64,000 nucleotides of DNA from Janthinobacterium sp. GW456P. GTDB taxonomy: Bacteria > Pseudomonadota > Gammaproteobacteria > Burkholderiales > Burkholderiaceae_D. The stretch covers positions 116,012-180,011 of the forward strand of contig NZ_NEHB01000006.1 in the NCBI RefSeq assembly GCF_002127655.1, in the 5' to 3' direction. This document shows, one piece after another, positions 1 through 8,637 of the stretch. A program made the translations under genes and the position numbers. Within the stretch, counting starts at the first letter, position 1. Each line of letters begins with the position of its first letter. The notes under the pieces were generated by a model. It made no database searches, had not been told where the DNA came from, and saw nothing but the letters and a program-made list of their open reading frames with translations.

Positions 1-765
1 GCGCAGCTGCTGCAGGCAGGCCAGCGCATGGCCGCTCATCAGGAGTTTGAGCATTTCGTCGAATACGCGCGGCGCCGGCACGTTGTTGATCAGCGGCGCC
101 ATGACGGGAATCGGCGCGGCCGTATGCGGCTCGATGGTGAATTTCAGCTTGGCGGCGAAGCGCACCACGCGCAGCATGCGCACGGGGTCTTCGCGGTAGC
201 GCTCTTCCGGCTTGCCGATCATGCGCAGGGTCTTGGCGCGGATGTCTTCCACGCCGCCGTGGTAATCGAGCACTTCCTGCGTGGCCGGGTTGTAGTACAT
301 GGCGTTGATGGTGAAGTCGCGGCGCAGCGCATCTTCGTGCTGCAGACCGAAGGTGTTGTCGCGCAGGACGCGGCCATGTTCATCCTTGGGTGCGGAATCG
401 GCGCCGGCGCCGCGGAAAGTCGTCACTTCCAGCAAATCCTGGCCGAACATCACGTGCACGATCTGGAAGCGCTTGCCGATGATGAAGGCGCGGCGGAACA
501 ATCGCTTGACCTGTTCCGGCGTGGCGTTGGTGGCGATGTCGAAGTCCTTGGGTTTGACGCCCAGCAGCAGGTCGCGCACGGCGCCGCCGACGACAAAGGC
601 CTCGAAGCCCGCTTCCTGCAGGCTGCTGGTGACGCGGATGGCATTCGACGATACCAGTTTCGGGTCGATTCCGTGTTGCGCAGGACCGAGCACGATGGGT
701 GCCGTGGTGTCGCGCGCTGCCTCTTTTTTAACGCCGAGGATCTTGCGGATGAATTTTTTAATCAT
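1..765 (-). CDS. pcnB: Poly(A) polymerase I (partial, C-terminus outside the window)
   Basis: Adds 3' poly(A) tails to RNA and so promotes decay by PNPase and RNase E. The reading frame stays open to base 1, leaving 255 codons. The N-terminus is basic (MIKKFIRKILG). It is followed by the class II nucleotidyltransferase core, with GGAVRDLLLG at about residues 61-70 and KDFDIATNA supplying the metal-binding Asp pair, then the RRDFTINAM and EDPVRMLRVVRFA motifs shared with CCA-adding enzymes. The basic N-terminal extension and operon position favour PcnB over Cca. The ATG at 765 overlaps the end of the upstream HAD gene by 8 bp, so the two are probably co-translated. In Burkholderiales pcnB is often followed by folK, which would lie outside this window. 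Confidence 0.93.
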   Translation of the reverse strand, partial: MIKKFIRKILGVKKEAARDTTAPIVLGPAQHGIDPKLVSSNAIRVTSSLQEAGFEAFVVGGAVRDLLLGVKPKDFDIATNATPEQVKRLFRRAFIIGKRFQIVHVMFGQDLLEVTTFRGAGADSAPKDEHGRVLRDNTFGLQHEDALRRDFTINAMYYNPATQEVLDYHGGVEDIRAKTLRMIGKPEERYREDPVRMLRVVRFAAKLKFTIEPHTAAPIPVMAPLINNVPAPRVFDEMLKLLMSGHALACLQQLR

Positions 766-1432
766 TGAATAAGTGGAGTGATGGCCAGCCGTGGAGGGAT
801 GCGTGTGCGCTCAAAGCGGTGTTGGGGTTGGTCGCGACCGGGTGGGTCACGACGGACATCAGCGGAATGTCATTGTGGGAATCGCTGTAGAAGTACGTGC
901 GCTCGAAGTCACCCATGGTCTTGCCCAGCTTTTCCAGCCAGGCATGGGTGTGGGTCAGCTTGCCCGCGCCCAGGGTGGGGGTGCCGTCAATTCGGCCCGT
1001 GAAATTGCCTTCGCCGTCCAGTTCCGGCATGGCCGCGATCAGATGCTCGACGCCCAGCGCATCGGCGATGGGCTTGGCGATGAAATGGTTGGTGGCCGTG
1101 ACGATGGCCACCAGGTCGCCCGCATCGCGGTGTTGCTGCAGTAGCGCCAGCACCGACGGCAGGATGGCCGGCTTGATCACTTCATCCATGTATTGCAGGT
1201 GCAGCTGATCCAGCTGCTGGCGTGGAAATTTCGACAGCGTGCCGAGCACGAACTCCAGGTATTCGACGGCGTCGAGCGTGCCGGCTTTGTACTGTTCGTA
1301 AAAGTCAGCGTTACGGCGGGTATACGACGTGCCGTCGATCAGGCCGGTGCGTACCATGAAATTACCCCACTCATTGTCCGAGTCGATGGGCAGCAGGGTG
1401 TGGTCGAGGTCAAACAGGGCCAGATTCATCAT
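758..1432 (-). CDS. HAD superfamily IB phosphatase (SerB-like)
   Basis: A 224-residue haloacid-dehalogenase hydrolase. The catalytic DLDHT motif (nucleophile Asp8, acid Asp10) starts the protein. Motif II is IVTATN, and motif III/IV is YSDSHNDIPLM. A helical cap lies between, as in subclass IB enzymes such as phosphoserine phosphatase. Family knowledge says such proteins dephosphorylate small metabolites; the natural substrate cannot be read from sequence. Its start overlaps the hda stop (ATGATG, 4 bp) and its end overlaps pcnB, which gives a tightly packed hda-HAD-pcnB operon. The second ATG at 1429 is an equally possible start. Confidence is high for the family and low for any substrate. 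Confidence 0.9.
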   Translation of the reverse strand: MMNLALFDLDHTLLPIDSDNEWGNFMVRTGLIDGTSYTRRNADFYEQYKAGTLDAVEYLEFVLGTLSKFPRQQLDQLHLQYMDEVIKPAILPSVLALLQQHRDAGDLVAIVTATNHFIAKPIADALGVEHLIAAMPELDGEGNFTGRIDGTPTLGAGKLTHTHAWLEKLGKTMGDFERTYFYSDSHNDIPLMSVVTHPVATNPNTALSAHASLHGWPSLHLFND

Positions 1433-2097
1433 TCTTTCGCTTCCGCCTGCAGCAACTCGCGCAACAATGGCAAGGTGATCGGGCGTTGGGTTTCAAGGGA
1501 GTAGAGGTCGAGAGAGTCCAGCATCGTCGACAACGAACGCATGTCGCGCCGGAAATGGGACAGTAGATAGGGTAACACGCCCGGCGACAAGGTCAAGCCG
1601 CGGGTGGTGGCTGCCTGGGTCAGGGCGGCGATTTTTTCATCGTCGGTCAAGCCGTGGATCTGGTAGATCAGGCCCCAGCCCATGCGCGTGCGCAAGTCTT
1701 CGCGCACGGGCAGCACGGCAGGCGGCACGGCGCCGCTGCACACCATGAACGCCTTGTTGGCGCGGATTTCATTGAACAGGGCAAAGGCATCGATCTGCGC
1801 CAGCGGCGAGAGCTTTTCGCAGTCGTCGAGCAGGTACAGGTCGACGTCGGGCGAATACACGAATTCGGACTCGATCGAGAATGGCGAAATGTAGCGCGCG
1901 CGCTCGGTGCTGGCCAGGGCCTTGAGCAGGTGGCTCTTGCCGGCGGCCAGTTCGCCCCACAGGTAGGCAAAATGTTCGCGCGACGTGCGCGCGGCGAACT
2001 GGCGCATCAGCTGCGCCACTTCGGCATTCTGTCCCACCTCGAAGGTATCGAGGCTGTGCGCCTGGTCTGTGCCTAAATCGAGCACCAGTTGTTTCAT
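1429..2097 (-). CDS. hda: DnaA regulatory inactivator Hda
   Basis: A 222-residue AAA+ protein homologous to DnaA domain III. In E. coli Hda binds the DNA-loaded sliding clamp and stimulates ATP hydrolysis by DnaA, preventing re-initiation. The sequence opens with a clamp-binding-like stretch (MKQLVLDLG). It then shows a Walker A region WGELAAGKSHLL (about 47-58), a Walker B region YLLDDCEKL (about 88-96) and a C-terminal lid with FRRDMRSLSTMLDSLD. The Walker A reads AAGKSH where DnaA has GLGKTH, as is usual for Hda. It starts the hda-HAD-pcnB operon, with a 76-bp gap to the upstream permease gene. Confidence 0.94.
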   Translation of the reverse strand: MKQLVLDLGTDQAHSLDTFEVGQNAEVAQLMRQFAARTSREHFAYLWGELAAGKSHLLKALASTERARYISPFSIESEFVYSPDVDLYLLDDCEKLSPLAQIDAFALFNEIRANKAFMVCSGAVPPAVLPVREDLRTRMGWGLIYQIHGLTDDEKIAALTQAATTRGLTLSPGVLPYLLSHFRRDMRSLSTMLDSLDLYSLETQRPITLPLLRELLQAEAKE

Positions 2098-2173
2098 GGC
2101 GTACGCCTTGTCCTGTTTTTCATTACTGCATGTGCATCGTGGTATTGCTAGGTTGATATGATATCCGCTTTTA

Positions 2174-3256
2174 CTAGGTATTATAGAAGCTGCTGGAGAG
2201 GTAGTGGCGTCTTAGATGCTTAAAAGCGACCATCAGGACGGCAGAAGCGGGTAATGCGAGCAAAACGCCGACGAAACCGAACAATTGTCCGAACGCCAGC
2301 AAGGCAAAGATCACAGCCAGCGGGTTCAGGCCGATGCGCTCGCCGACCAGGCGCGGCGTGAGGAAAAAGCCTTCGATGACCTGGCCGCAGCCATAGATGA
2401 CGGCCACGGCGATGACGCCGCTCCAGTCGGCAAATTGCAGCAGGGCGGCGATCAGCGCCAGCATCAGGCCCAGGCCGAAGCCCAGATAGGGGATGAACAC
2501 CAGCAAGCCCGTAATGATGCCCACAGGCAATGCGACTTCAAAACCGGCGATGGCCAGCGCCACCGAGTAATACGTGGCCAGCACCAGCATGACGAGCAAC
2601 TGCCCGCGCAGGTATTGCGCCAGCAAGGTGTCGACTTCCTGCGCCATGCCCACCGTGCGGCCGACCCAGCGGCGCGGCACGGCACCGGCGATGCGCGCCA
2701 GCATCGGATGCCAGTCCAGCAACAGATAGAACAGCACCACGGGAATCAAGACCACGGTGGCCAGCCAGCCCAGCACGGCCGTGCCGCCGATGCGCGCCGA
2801 GGCGAGTACCGTGCTCCAGATTTCATCGCCGCTGGTGGCCATCTGCTGGCTCAGCATGCGCTTGATGCCCGTGCCGTCGAGGCGCACGCGGATGCCCAGG
2901 TCGCGCAGTTTCGGCGCCAGCAACTCGTTCGCCTTGCTGAGAAACTGGGGGATTTGCGCCTGCAGCAGCGGGATTTCCTTTTGCAGCACAGGCACGACGA
3001 TCAGCACGAGCGCCGTAATGGCGAGGAAAAACAACACTACGACGACCAGCACGGCCAGCGGACGGGGCACGTAAAAGCGCCGGTAATGCAGGCGCTGCAA
3101 GCGGTCCACGCCGGGATTGAGCACGTAGGCGAGGATGGCGGCGGCCAGGAAGGGTGTCAGGATGGGGCCCAGGCTGACGAGCAGCAGCAAAAATGCCAGC
3201 CAGACCGCGATCCAAAATGCTGTTTGCTTCTGTTCGGCGGTGATGGCGAATGGCAT
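2174..3256 (-). CDS. AI-2E family transporter (PerM-like permease)
   Basis: A 360-residue inner-membrane protein with the AI-2E/PerM layout. It has two or three N-terminal transmembrane segments (about 12-35 and 65-90), a soluble amphipathic region of about 60 residues rich in charged helices, and then five or so C-terminal hydrophobic segments. The family motif is FIPYLGFGLGL. Members export or exchange small solutes; the cargo is not predictable here. The gene lies directly upstream of hda on the same strand and divergently from purM, the order common in Burkholderiales. The short hda leader could allow read-through. Confidence 0.88.
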   Translation of the reverse strand: MPFAITAEQKQTAFWIAVWLAFLLLLVSLGPILTPFLAAAILAYVLNPGVDRLQRLHYRRFYVPRPLAVLVVVVLFFLAITALVLIVVPVLQKEIPLLQAQIPQFLSKANELLAPKLRDLGIRVRLDGTGIKRMLSQQMATSGDEIWSTVLASARIGGTAVLGWLATVVLIPVVLFYLLLDWHPMLARIAGAVPRRWVGRTVGMAQEVDTLLAQYLRGQLLVMLVLATYYSVALAIAGFEVALPVGIITGLLVFIPYLGFGLGLMLALIAALLQFADWSGVIAVAVIYGCGQVIEGFFLTPRLVGERIGLNPLAVIFALLAFGQLFGFVGVLLALPASAVLMVAFKHLRRHYLSSSFYNT

Positions 3257-3292
3257 GTAGTTTGTGCTGTTGCGTTAAAAAAAGGCAGTTAA

Positions 3293-3322
3293 TTACGAAA
3301 TGGCGGGGCAGTTTGATAAAAT
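3293..3322 (+). promoter_or_regulatory. Candidate purM promoter
   Basis: TTACGA (3293-3298) and TAAAAT (3317-3322), separated by 18 bp, resemble a sigma-70 -35/-10 pair in the divergent gap between the permease and purM. The leader to the purM ATG is then about 115 nt, and no PurR-type box is evident. Assigned by eye only. Confidence 0.35.
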
Positions 3323-3444
3323 AGCGTCTTGATCGACCGAATTCACCCGCTGGCGCCCTGCCGCACGATGTTGAAAAACATGCTTGCGCGCGCGTGCCGG
3401 CGGGTATCCGCCTTCTATTTTACCGCCTCCGCTGCCACCACACC

Positions 3445-4488
3445 ATGAACCAGACTTCTAATGTTTCCCTTTCCTACCGTGACGCTGGCGTCGATATCGA
3501 CGCGGGCGACGCTTTAGTCGAAGCAATCAAGCCGTTTGCCAAGCGCACCCTGCGCGAAGGCGTGATGGGCGGCCTGGGCGGTTTTGGCGCCATGTTTGAA
3601 ATCAGCAAGAAGTACAAGGAGCCGGTGCTGGTATCGGGCACCGACGGCGTGGGCACGAAATTGCGCCTGGCGTTCGAACTGAACCGCCACGACACGGTCG
3701 GCATCGACCTGGTCGCCATGAGCGTCAACGATATCCTGGTGCAAGGCGCCGAACCGCTGTTCTTCCTCGATTACTTCGCTTGCGGCAAGCTGGACGTGGC
3801 CATCGCCACCGACGTCATCAAGGGCATCGCCCAGGGTTGCGAACAAGCGGGCTGCGCGCTGATCGGCGGCGAAACGGCGGAAATGCCGAGCATGTACCCG
3901 GCCGGCGAATACGACCTGGCAGGTTTTGCCGTCGGCGCCGTGGAAAAATCGAAAATCATCGACGGCACCAAGATCGCCCCGGGCGACGTGGTGCTGGGCC
4001 TGGCCTCGTCGGGCGTGCACTCGAACGGTTACTCGCTGGTGCGCAAGATCATCGAAGTGGCGAAGCCGGACCTGGAAGGCGACTTCCATGGCCGCAAACT
4101 GGCCGACGTGCTGATGCAGCCAACGCGCATCTACGTCAAGCCGCTGCTGGCGCTGATGGACGCCATGGAAGTCAAGGGCATGGTGCACATCACCGGCGGC
4201 GGCCTGGTGGAAAACATCCCGCGCGTGCTGCAGCCTGGCCTGGTGGCCGAACTGGACTCGAAGGCATGGACCATGCCGCCGCTGTTCACGTGGCTGCAAC
4301 AGCACGGCGGCGTGGCTGACGCCGAGATGCACCGCGTCTTCAACTGCGGCATCGGCATGACCGTCATCGTCGCGCAGGAAAATGCCGATGCCGCCATCGC
4401 GCAATTGCAGGCGGCCGGCGAAACCGTCTCGCGCATCGGCACCATCCGCGCCCGCATGGGCGACGAGCACCAGACGATTGTTATCTAA
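3445..4488 (+). CDS. purM: Phosphoribosylformylglycinamidine cyclo-ligase (AIR synthetase)
   Basis: Fifth step of de novo purine synthesis: ATP-dependent closure of formylglycinamidine ribonucleotide to aminoimidazole ribonucleotide. The protein is 347 residues, normal for PurM. It shows the GTDGVGTK phosphate-binding motif, the [16 protein letters not shown] signature, GGETAEMP and the C-terminal GIGMTVIV region of the AIRS fold. I start at the ATG at 3445 ([19 protein letters not shown]) because homology begins there. The upstream in-frame start at 3394 would add unrelated residues. A strong terminator follows. Confidence 0.97.
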   Translation: MNQTSNVSLSYRDAGVDIDAGDALVEAIKPFAKRTLREGVMGGLGGFGAMFEISKKYKEPVLVSGTDGVGTKLRLAFELNRHDTVGIDLVAMSVNDILVQGAEPLFFLDYFACGKLDVAIATDVIKGIAQGCEQAGCALIGGETAEMPSMYPAGEYDLAGFAVGAVEKSKIIDGTKIAPGDVVLGLASSGVHSNGYSLVRKIIEVAKPDLEGDFHGRKLADVLMQPTRIYVKPLLALMDAMEVKGMVHITGGGLVENIPRVLQPGLVAELDSKAWTMPPLFTWLQQHGGVADAEMHRVFNCGIGMTVIVAQENADAAIAQLQAAGETVSRIGTIRARMGDEHQTIVI

Positions 4489-4505
4489 GCTGTAGCTTGA
4501 ACAAG

Positions 4506-4540
4506 AAAGGCAGGCACTCGCGAGAGGCCTGCCTTTTTTT
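4506..4540 (+). terminator. Rho-independent terminator of purM
   Basis: GGCAGGC (4509-4515) pairs with GCCTGCC (4527-4533), extended by AAA/TTT, and is followed by seven T residues. It lies 18 bp past the purM stop and just before the convergent transporter gene. Confidence 0.9.
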
Positions 4541-4552
4541 ACGCCCGGATGT

Positions 4553-5884
4553 CTACCGCGCGTGCGCCGTCTTCATGCCCCCTTCCGGTTGCGAACCACC
4601 CCTGCCGATCATGGCCACGCTGACGGCCGAGACGAGGGAGGCGAACAGGATGTAGCCGACGATATGCCATGGCTCGCCGTTGCCCGTCTTGAGCAGGTAG
4701 GTGGCGATGATGGGCGTCAGGCCGCTGGCGAAGATGCCGGAGAACTGGTACACGAAGGAGATGCCCGTGTAGCGCACCCTGGCGTCGAACAGGTCGCAGA
4801 ACAGGGCCGCTTCCGGGCCGTACACGGCCGAATACAGCACGCCCAGCGGAATGATCACGGAACACCACAGCAGCAGCGGATTGCCGGCGTGGTTGAGCAT
4901 GATCCAGAAGGCGGGAATGGCCGACACGCCCGTGATCAAGGAACCCCAGAAAAACACCTTGCTGCGGCCGATGCGGTCCGACAGGCGGCCGAAGAAGGGG
5001 ATGCAAAAGCACATCACGACGGCCGACGCCATCACGCCCATCAGCGCTTCCGTGCGGTCGATCTTGATGGTGTTGGTCAGATAGGTGATGGAAAACACGC
5101 CGAAGATATTGAAGAACACGCCATCGATATAGCGCGCGCCCATGCCCTTCAAGACATTGCCCGGATAGCGTTTCAAGAGGTCGACAAACGGGATCTGCGT
5201 CTCCGCATTCTTTTCCTTGACGGCCTGGAACTCGGGCGTTTCCATCACGTTCAGGCGTATCCACATGCCGATGAAGACGAGGGCCGCCGACAGGATGAAG
5301 GCCACGCGCCAGCCCCAGGATAAAAACTGCGCATCCGTCAGGCTGTAGGACAAAATCGCCACCACGCCGGACGCGAGGCACAGGCCGATGGCCAGGCCGA
5401 TCTGCGGCAGGCTGGCATAGAAGCCGCGCTCCTTTGGCGGCGCATATTCATACGCCATCAGCACGGCGCCGCCCCATTCGCCACCGAGACCGATGCCTTG
5501 CAGCACGCGCAGGAACAGCAGCAGGCCCGGCGCCCAGTAGCCGATGTGCTCATAGGTGGGCAGCACGCCGATCAGGAAAGTGGAAATCCCCATGATCATC
5601 AGGGTCATGACCAGCATGCTCTTGCGGCCGATCTTGTCGCCGAAGTGGCCGAAGATCACGCCGCCGATGGGGCGCGACAGAAAGCCCACGGCAAAGGTGC
5701 CGTAGGCCAGCATGGTCGAGACGAGCGGATCGCCGCCCGGGAAATACAGTTTGCTGAACACGATGCCGGCGACGACGCCGTATAAAAAGAAGTCGTACCA
5801 CTCGATGGTGGCGCCGATCACGCTGGCCATCACCACTTTCCGCAGCTCTTGGGCTTTTTTCGGATTGCTGGGATTGTTGTCCAT
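4553..5884 (-). CDS. MFS transporter, metabolite:H+ symporter (MHS/ProP) type
   Basis: A 443-residue, 12-segment inner-membrane permease. The MHS hallmark IGATIEWYDFFLYG opens the first transmembrane segment. The MFS loop motif GDKIGRK lies between TM2 and TM3, with GRLSDRIGRSK as its second-half copy. Relatives import proline/betaine, shikimate, alpha-ketoglutarate or aromatic acids with protons. Its place beside a GMC oxidoreductase and an IclR regulator suggests uptake of the module's substrate. The ATG at 5884 is preferred because GGAGA lies 6 nt upstream; the longer frame to 5947 lacks homology. A perfect palindrome directly abuts this ribosome binding site. Confidence 0.9.
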   Translation of the reverse strand: MDNNPSNPKKAQELRKVVMASVIGATIEWYDFFLYGVVAGIVFSKLYFPGGDPLVSTMLAYGTFAVGFLSRPIGGVIFGHFGDKIGRKSMLVMTLMIMGISTFLIGVLPTYEHIGYWAPGLLLFLRVLQGIGLGGEWGGAVLMAYEYAPPKERGFYASLPQIGLAIGLCLASGVVAILSYSLTDAQFLSWGWRVAFILSAALVFIGMWIRLNVMETPEFQAVKEKNAETQIPFVDLLKRYPGNVLKGMGARYIDGVFFNIFGVFSITYLTNTIKIDRTEALMGVMASAVVMCFCIPFFGRLSDRIGRSKVFFWGSLITGVSAIPAFWIMLNHAGNPLLLWCSVIIPLGVLYSAVYGPEAALFCDLFDARVRYTGISFVYQFSGIFASGLTPIIATYLLKTGNGEPWHIVGYILFASLVSAVSVAMIGRGGSQPEGGMKTAHAR

Positions 5885-5895
5885 ATCTAGTCTCC

Positions 5896-5909
5896 AATCG
5901 ATATCGATT
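5896..5909 (-). promoter_or_regulatory. 14-bp perfect palindrome abutting the MHS transporter ribosome binding site
   Basis: AATCGATATCGATT is fully self-complementary and touches the GGAGA (5891-5895) of the transporter gene. It could be an operator in the leader or part of a weak hairpin. No regulator can be assigned from sequence. Confidence 0.4.
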
Positions 5910-6007
5910 ATGTGTTTTTTCTGATGCCAGGCTTGTCGCCGGGTCATTGGAGGCGGGGCCGTCTGCCCGCCGCTGACATCCTCCTTGCCGGGAATGGAAT
6001 GGGTGGG

Positions 6008-7624
6008 TCAGGCCGCCTGCGGCAGCCGCACGGCGTCCGCCAGGATCATGTCGGCCGCTTTTTCGGCGATCATGATGGTGGGCGCATTCGTATTGCCCGA
6101 GACGATTTCCGGCATGATCGACGCATCGACGACGCGCAGGTTCTGCATGCCGTGCACGCGCAAGCGGTCGTCGACGACGGCCATGGCGTCGTGGCCCATC
6201 TTGCAGGTGCCGCTCGGGTGGTAGATCGACTGGCTGAAGCGGCGCGCCGCGTCCAGCAATTCCGCGTCCGTCTCGAACTGCGGGCCGGGCACGAATTCCT
6301 CGATGATGTGCTGCGCCAGCGACGGCGCGGCGGCGATCTTGCGGGCCACGCGCAGGGCGGCGATCGCCGTCTGCTGGTCGCGCGGGTCGGACAGATAGTT
6401 CGGGTAAATGCCCGGATAGGCGAGGGGATCGGCGGACTTGATCGACACGTGGCCGCGGCTGTGCGGGCGCAGCTGGCACACGGACGACGTGAACGCGGAA
6501 AACGGATGCGCGCCTTCGCCCGGCTTGTCGGCGCTCAGCGGCTGCATGTGGAACTGGATGTCGGGCCGCTCCACCTCGGGCGAGGATTTGGTAAACACCG
6601 TCACCTGGCTGGCCGCCAGGGTGAGTGGGCCCGAGCGGGAAAACACATATTGCATGCCCACCCACAGCTTGCCCCACAGGCTGTTGACTTCATCGTTCAG
6701 GGTTTTTAATCGCGTCTTGAAGACGAGGCGGATTTGCAGATGGTCTTGCAGGTTCTGTCCCACGCCGGGCAAGTCGTGCACCAGCGGCACGCCCACTTCC
6801 TCAAGCAGGGAGCGCGGCCCTACGCCCGAGCATTGCAGGATCTGCGGCGAGCCGATGGCGCCCGCGCATAAAATCACTTCGCCGCTGGCGCGCGCCTGGC
6901 GCAGCTGGCCATCCTGGCGGAACTCGATGCCGACGGCGCGCTTGCCCTCGAACAGCACGCGTGTGATTTGCGCGCGCACTTCCACGCGCAGGTTGGCGCG
7001 CTTGCGGGCGGGGCGCAAAAAGGCCTTGGCCGTGCTCCAGCGCAGCCCCTTGCTGGCCGTCTGCTGGAAGTAGCCGACGCCTTCCTGCGTGGCGCCGTTG
7101 TAATCGGCATTGAAGGGGATGCCGCTTTCCGTGGCGCCGGCAATAAAATGTTCGGCGATGGGGCGGCGCAGCCGCAGGTCCGACACTTTTAACGGGCCGC
7201 CCACGCCGTGGTAATCGCTGGCGCCGCGTTCCTGGTCTTCCGATTTCTTGAAATAGGGCAGCACCTCGGCATAGCTCCAGCCGGCGTTGCCCAGTTCGGC
7301 CCAGCGGTCATAGTCCTCTTTTTGCCCGCGCACGTACAGCAGGCCGTTGAGCGAGCTGGAGCCGCCCAGCACCTTGCCGCGCGGCCATTGCAACTGGCGC
7401 CCGGCGATGCCGGCGTCGGCCTCCGTGCGGTAGCACCAGTCCAGCTTCGGGTCGTGCATGGTCTTGAAATAACCGACCGGCACGTGGATCCAGGGATTGT
7501 TGTCCTTGCCGCCCGCTTCCAGCAGCAGGACCTGATGATTGCTGTCGTGCGACAGGCGGTTGGCCAGCACGCAGCCGGCCGAACCGGCGCCGACAACGAT
7601 GTAATCGTAGTGTGTTTGCAACAT
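6008..7624 (-). CDS. GMC family FAD-dependent oxidoreductase (choline/alcohol dehydrogenase type)
   Basis: A 538-residue flavoenzyme of the glucose-methanol-choline family. The N-terminal dinucleotide-binding motif is [15 protein letters not shown], followed by [12 protein letters not shown] (GMC signature 1). [16 protein letters not shown] is GMC signature 2. The C-terminal active site has [10 protein letters not shown], with the catalytic His, and [19 protein letters not shown]. The family oxidises primary alcohols, choline or polyols to aldehydes, passing electrons to O2 or a quinone; the substrate is not determined here. The start at 7624 ([14 protein letters not shown]) fits the family; the track-length extension does not. 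It lies 123 bp upstream of the transporter on the same strand and divergent from iclR. Confidence 0.93.
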   Translation of the reverse strand: MLQTHYDYIVVGAGSAGCVLANRLSHDSNHQVLLLEAGGKDNNPWIHVPVGYFKTMHDPKLDWCYRTEADAGIAGRQLQWPRGKVLGGSSSLNGLLYVRGQKEDYDRWAELGNAGWSYAEVLPYFKKSEDQERGASDYHGVGGPLKVSDLRLRRPIAEHFIAGATESGIPFNADYNGATQEGVGYFQQTASKGLRWSTAKAFLRPARKRANLRVEVRAQITRVLFEGKRAVGIEFRQDGQLRQARASGEVILCAGAIGSPQILQCSGVGPRSLLEEVGVPLVHDLPGVGQNLQDHLQIRLVFKTRLKTLNDEVNSLWGKLWVGMQYVFSRSGPLTLAASQVTVFTKSSPEVERPDIQFHMQPLSADKPGEGAHPFSAFTSSVCQLRPHSRGHVSIKSADPLAYPGIYPNYLSDPRDQQTAIAALRVARKIAAAPSLAQHIIEEFVPGPQFETDAELLDAARRFSQSIYHPSGTCKMGHDAMAVVDDRLRVHGMQNLRVVDASIMPEIVSGNTNAPTIMIAEKAADMILADAVRLPQAA

Positions 7625-7705
7625 GGTGCTTGTCTCCTGCGTTGCGGTATCAGCTTGCCTCGGCGGGCGTTTTTTGCGATACACTGGTCTTTATTGATTA
7701 TTTTT

Positions 7706-7722
7706 TGGAACGTCTGGTTCCA
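7706..7722. promoter_or_regulatory. Probable IclR-family operator
   Basis: TGGAAC-GTCTG-GTTCCA is a perfect inverted repeat with 6-bp arms and a 5-bp spacer. It sits in the divergent region between the GMC oxidoreductase and the iclR-type gene, just upstream of a TATAAA (7725-7730) for the regulator. IclR-family operators are often of the TGGAA-N-TTCCA kind. Confidence 0.6.
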
Positions 7723-7788
7723 TTTATAAAAGACGTGCAGCACGGGGACAAGCGGAAACCGCCGCATACGCGAGAGGTGAAACAGAAC

Positions 7789-8637
7789 ATGCATGATGCG
7801 TTTCAAAAACGGCCGGCCGAGGCCGCGGAGGGAGATCAAGCGGGCAGCCCTGCGGGTACCAGCGTGGCGGCCAGCCATGGCGACGAGGCGCGCGGCTTGC
7901 GCGTGCTGCGCCTGATCGAGCACCTGGCCAGTGCCAGCCAGCCCTTGACCTTGTCGCAGCTGGCCGCGCGCATGCAGGTGCCCAAGGCCAGCATGATGCG
8001 CCTGCTCGATACCCTGGAGCAATATGGCTATGTGCTGCGCACGCCCGTGGGGCGCGGCTATGTGCCCGGTGCGGCGTCCACCAACCTGGCGCTGGCGACC
8101 TTGCGCAACAATGCCCTGATCCGCGTCAGCCGCAGTATCCTGGGCAGCCTGGTGGCGGCCACGGGCGAGACCTGCAATCTGGCGATTCCCGAAGGCAATG
8201 CCATCGTGTATGTGGACAGGGTGGAAACGCAGGAACCGCTGCGCCTGCACCTGGTGCTGGGCACGCGCGCACCCATGCATTGCACGGCCAGCGGCAAGCT
8301 GTTTTTGGCGCACATGACCTTGCTGGAGCGGCGCGAGCTGCTGGCCATGCTGACGCTGGAAGCGCGCACGCCGAAAAGCGTCACGGATCCCGTCTTGCTC
8401 GAACGCGAGATCGTGCGCATCGCCCGGCTCGGCATCGGCATCGACGACGAGGAATTCGTGCACGGCATGGTGGCCGTAGCCGTGCCCATCTGCGCGGCCG
8501 ACGGGCGCATCGTGGCGGCCGTCGCCTGCCACGCGCCCGTGGCAAGAAAGTCCGTGGAGCAGCTGCTGCAGCACGTGCCGCAGCTCAAGGAGGCGGCCGT
8601 CAAGCTGCGGCCGCTATTGCTGGCGGAAAACAGTTAA
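7789..8637 (+). CDS. IclR family transcriptional regulator
   Basis: A 282-residue regulator. The N-terminal winged helix-turn-helix covers roughly residues 40-100 (LRVLRLIEHLASASQPLTLS, then AARMQVPKASMMRLLDTLEQ). The C-terminal IclR effector domain follows, with TGETCNLAIPEGNAIVYVDR and HCTASGKLFLA, which forms the GAF-like ligand pocket. Family members respond to aromatic acids, glyoxylate, glycerol or sugar acids. Divergent orientation to the GMC/MHS genes and the palindrome between them suggest that it controls that module and itself. I choose the ATG at 7789; the frame extends upstream, but the homologous part begins later. Its stop shares the TTAA sequence with the convergent pfp stop. 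Confidence 0.92.
   Translation: MHDAFQKRPAEAAEGDQAGSPAGTSVAASHGDEARGLRVLRLIEHLASASQPLTLSQLAARMQVPKASMMRLLDTLEQYGYVLRTPVGRGYVPGAASTNLALATLRNNALIRVSRSILGSLVAATGETCNLAIPEGNAIVYVDRVETQEPLRLHLVLGTRAPMHCTASGKLFLAHMTLLERRELLAMLTLEARTPKSVTDPVLLEREIVRIARLGIGIDDEEFVHGMVAVAVPICAADGRIVAAVACHAPVARKSVEQLLQHVPQLKEAAVKLRPLLLAENS

Noticed and set aside
3364..3390. ATGTT-GAAA-AACAT stem with a GNRA-like loop in the purM leader as a purine riboswitch
   Set aside because: Only a 5-bp stem; no three-way junction or conserved purine-riboswitch core.
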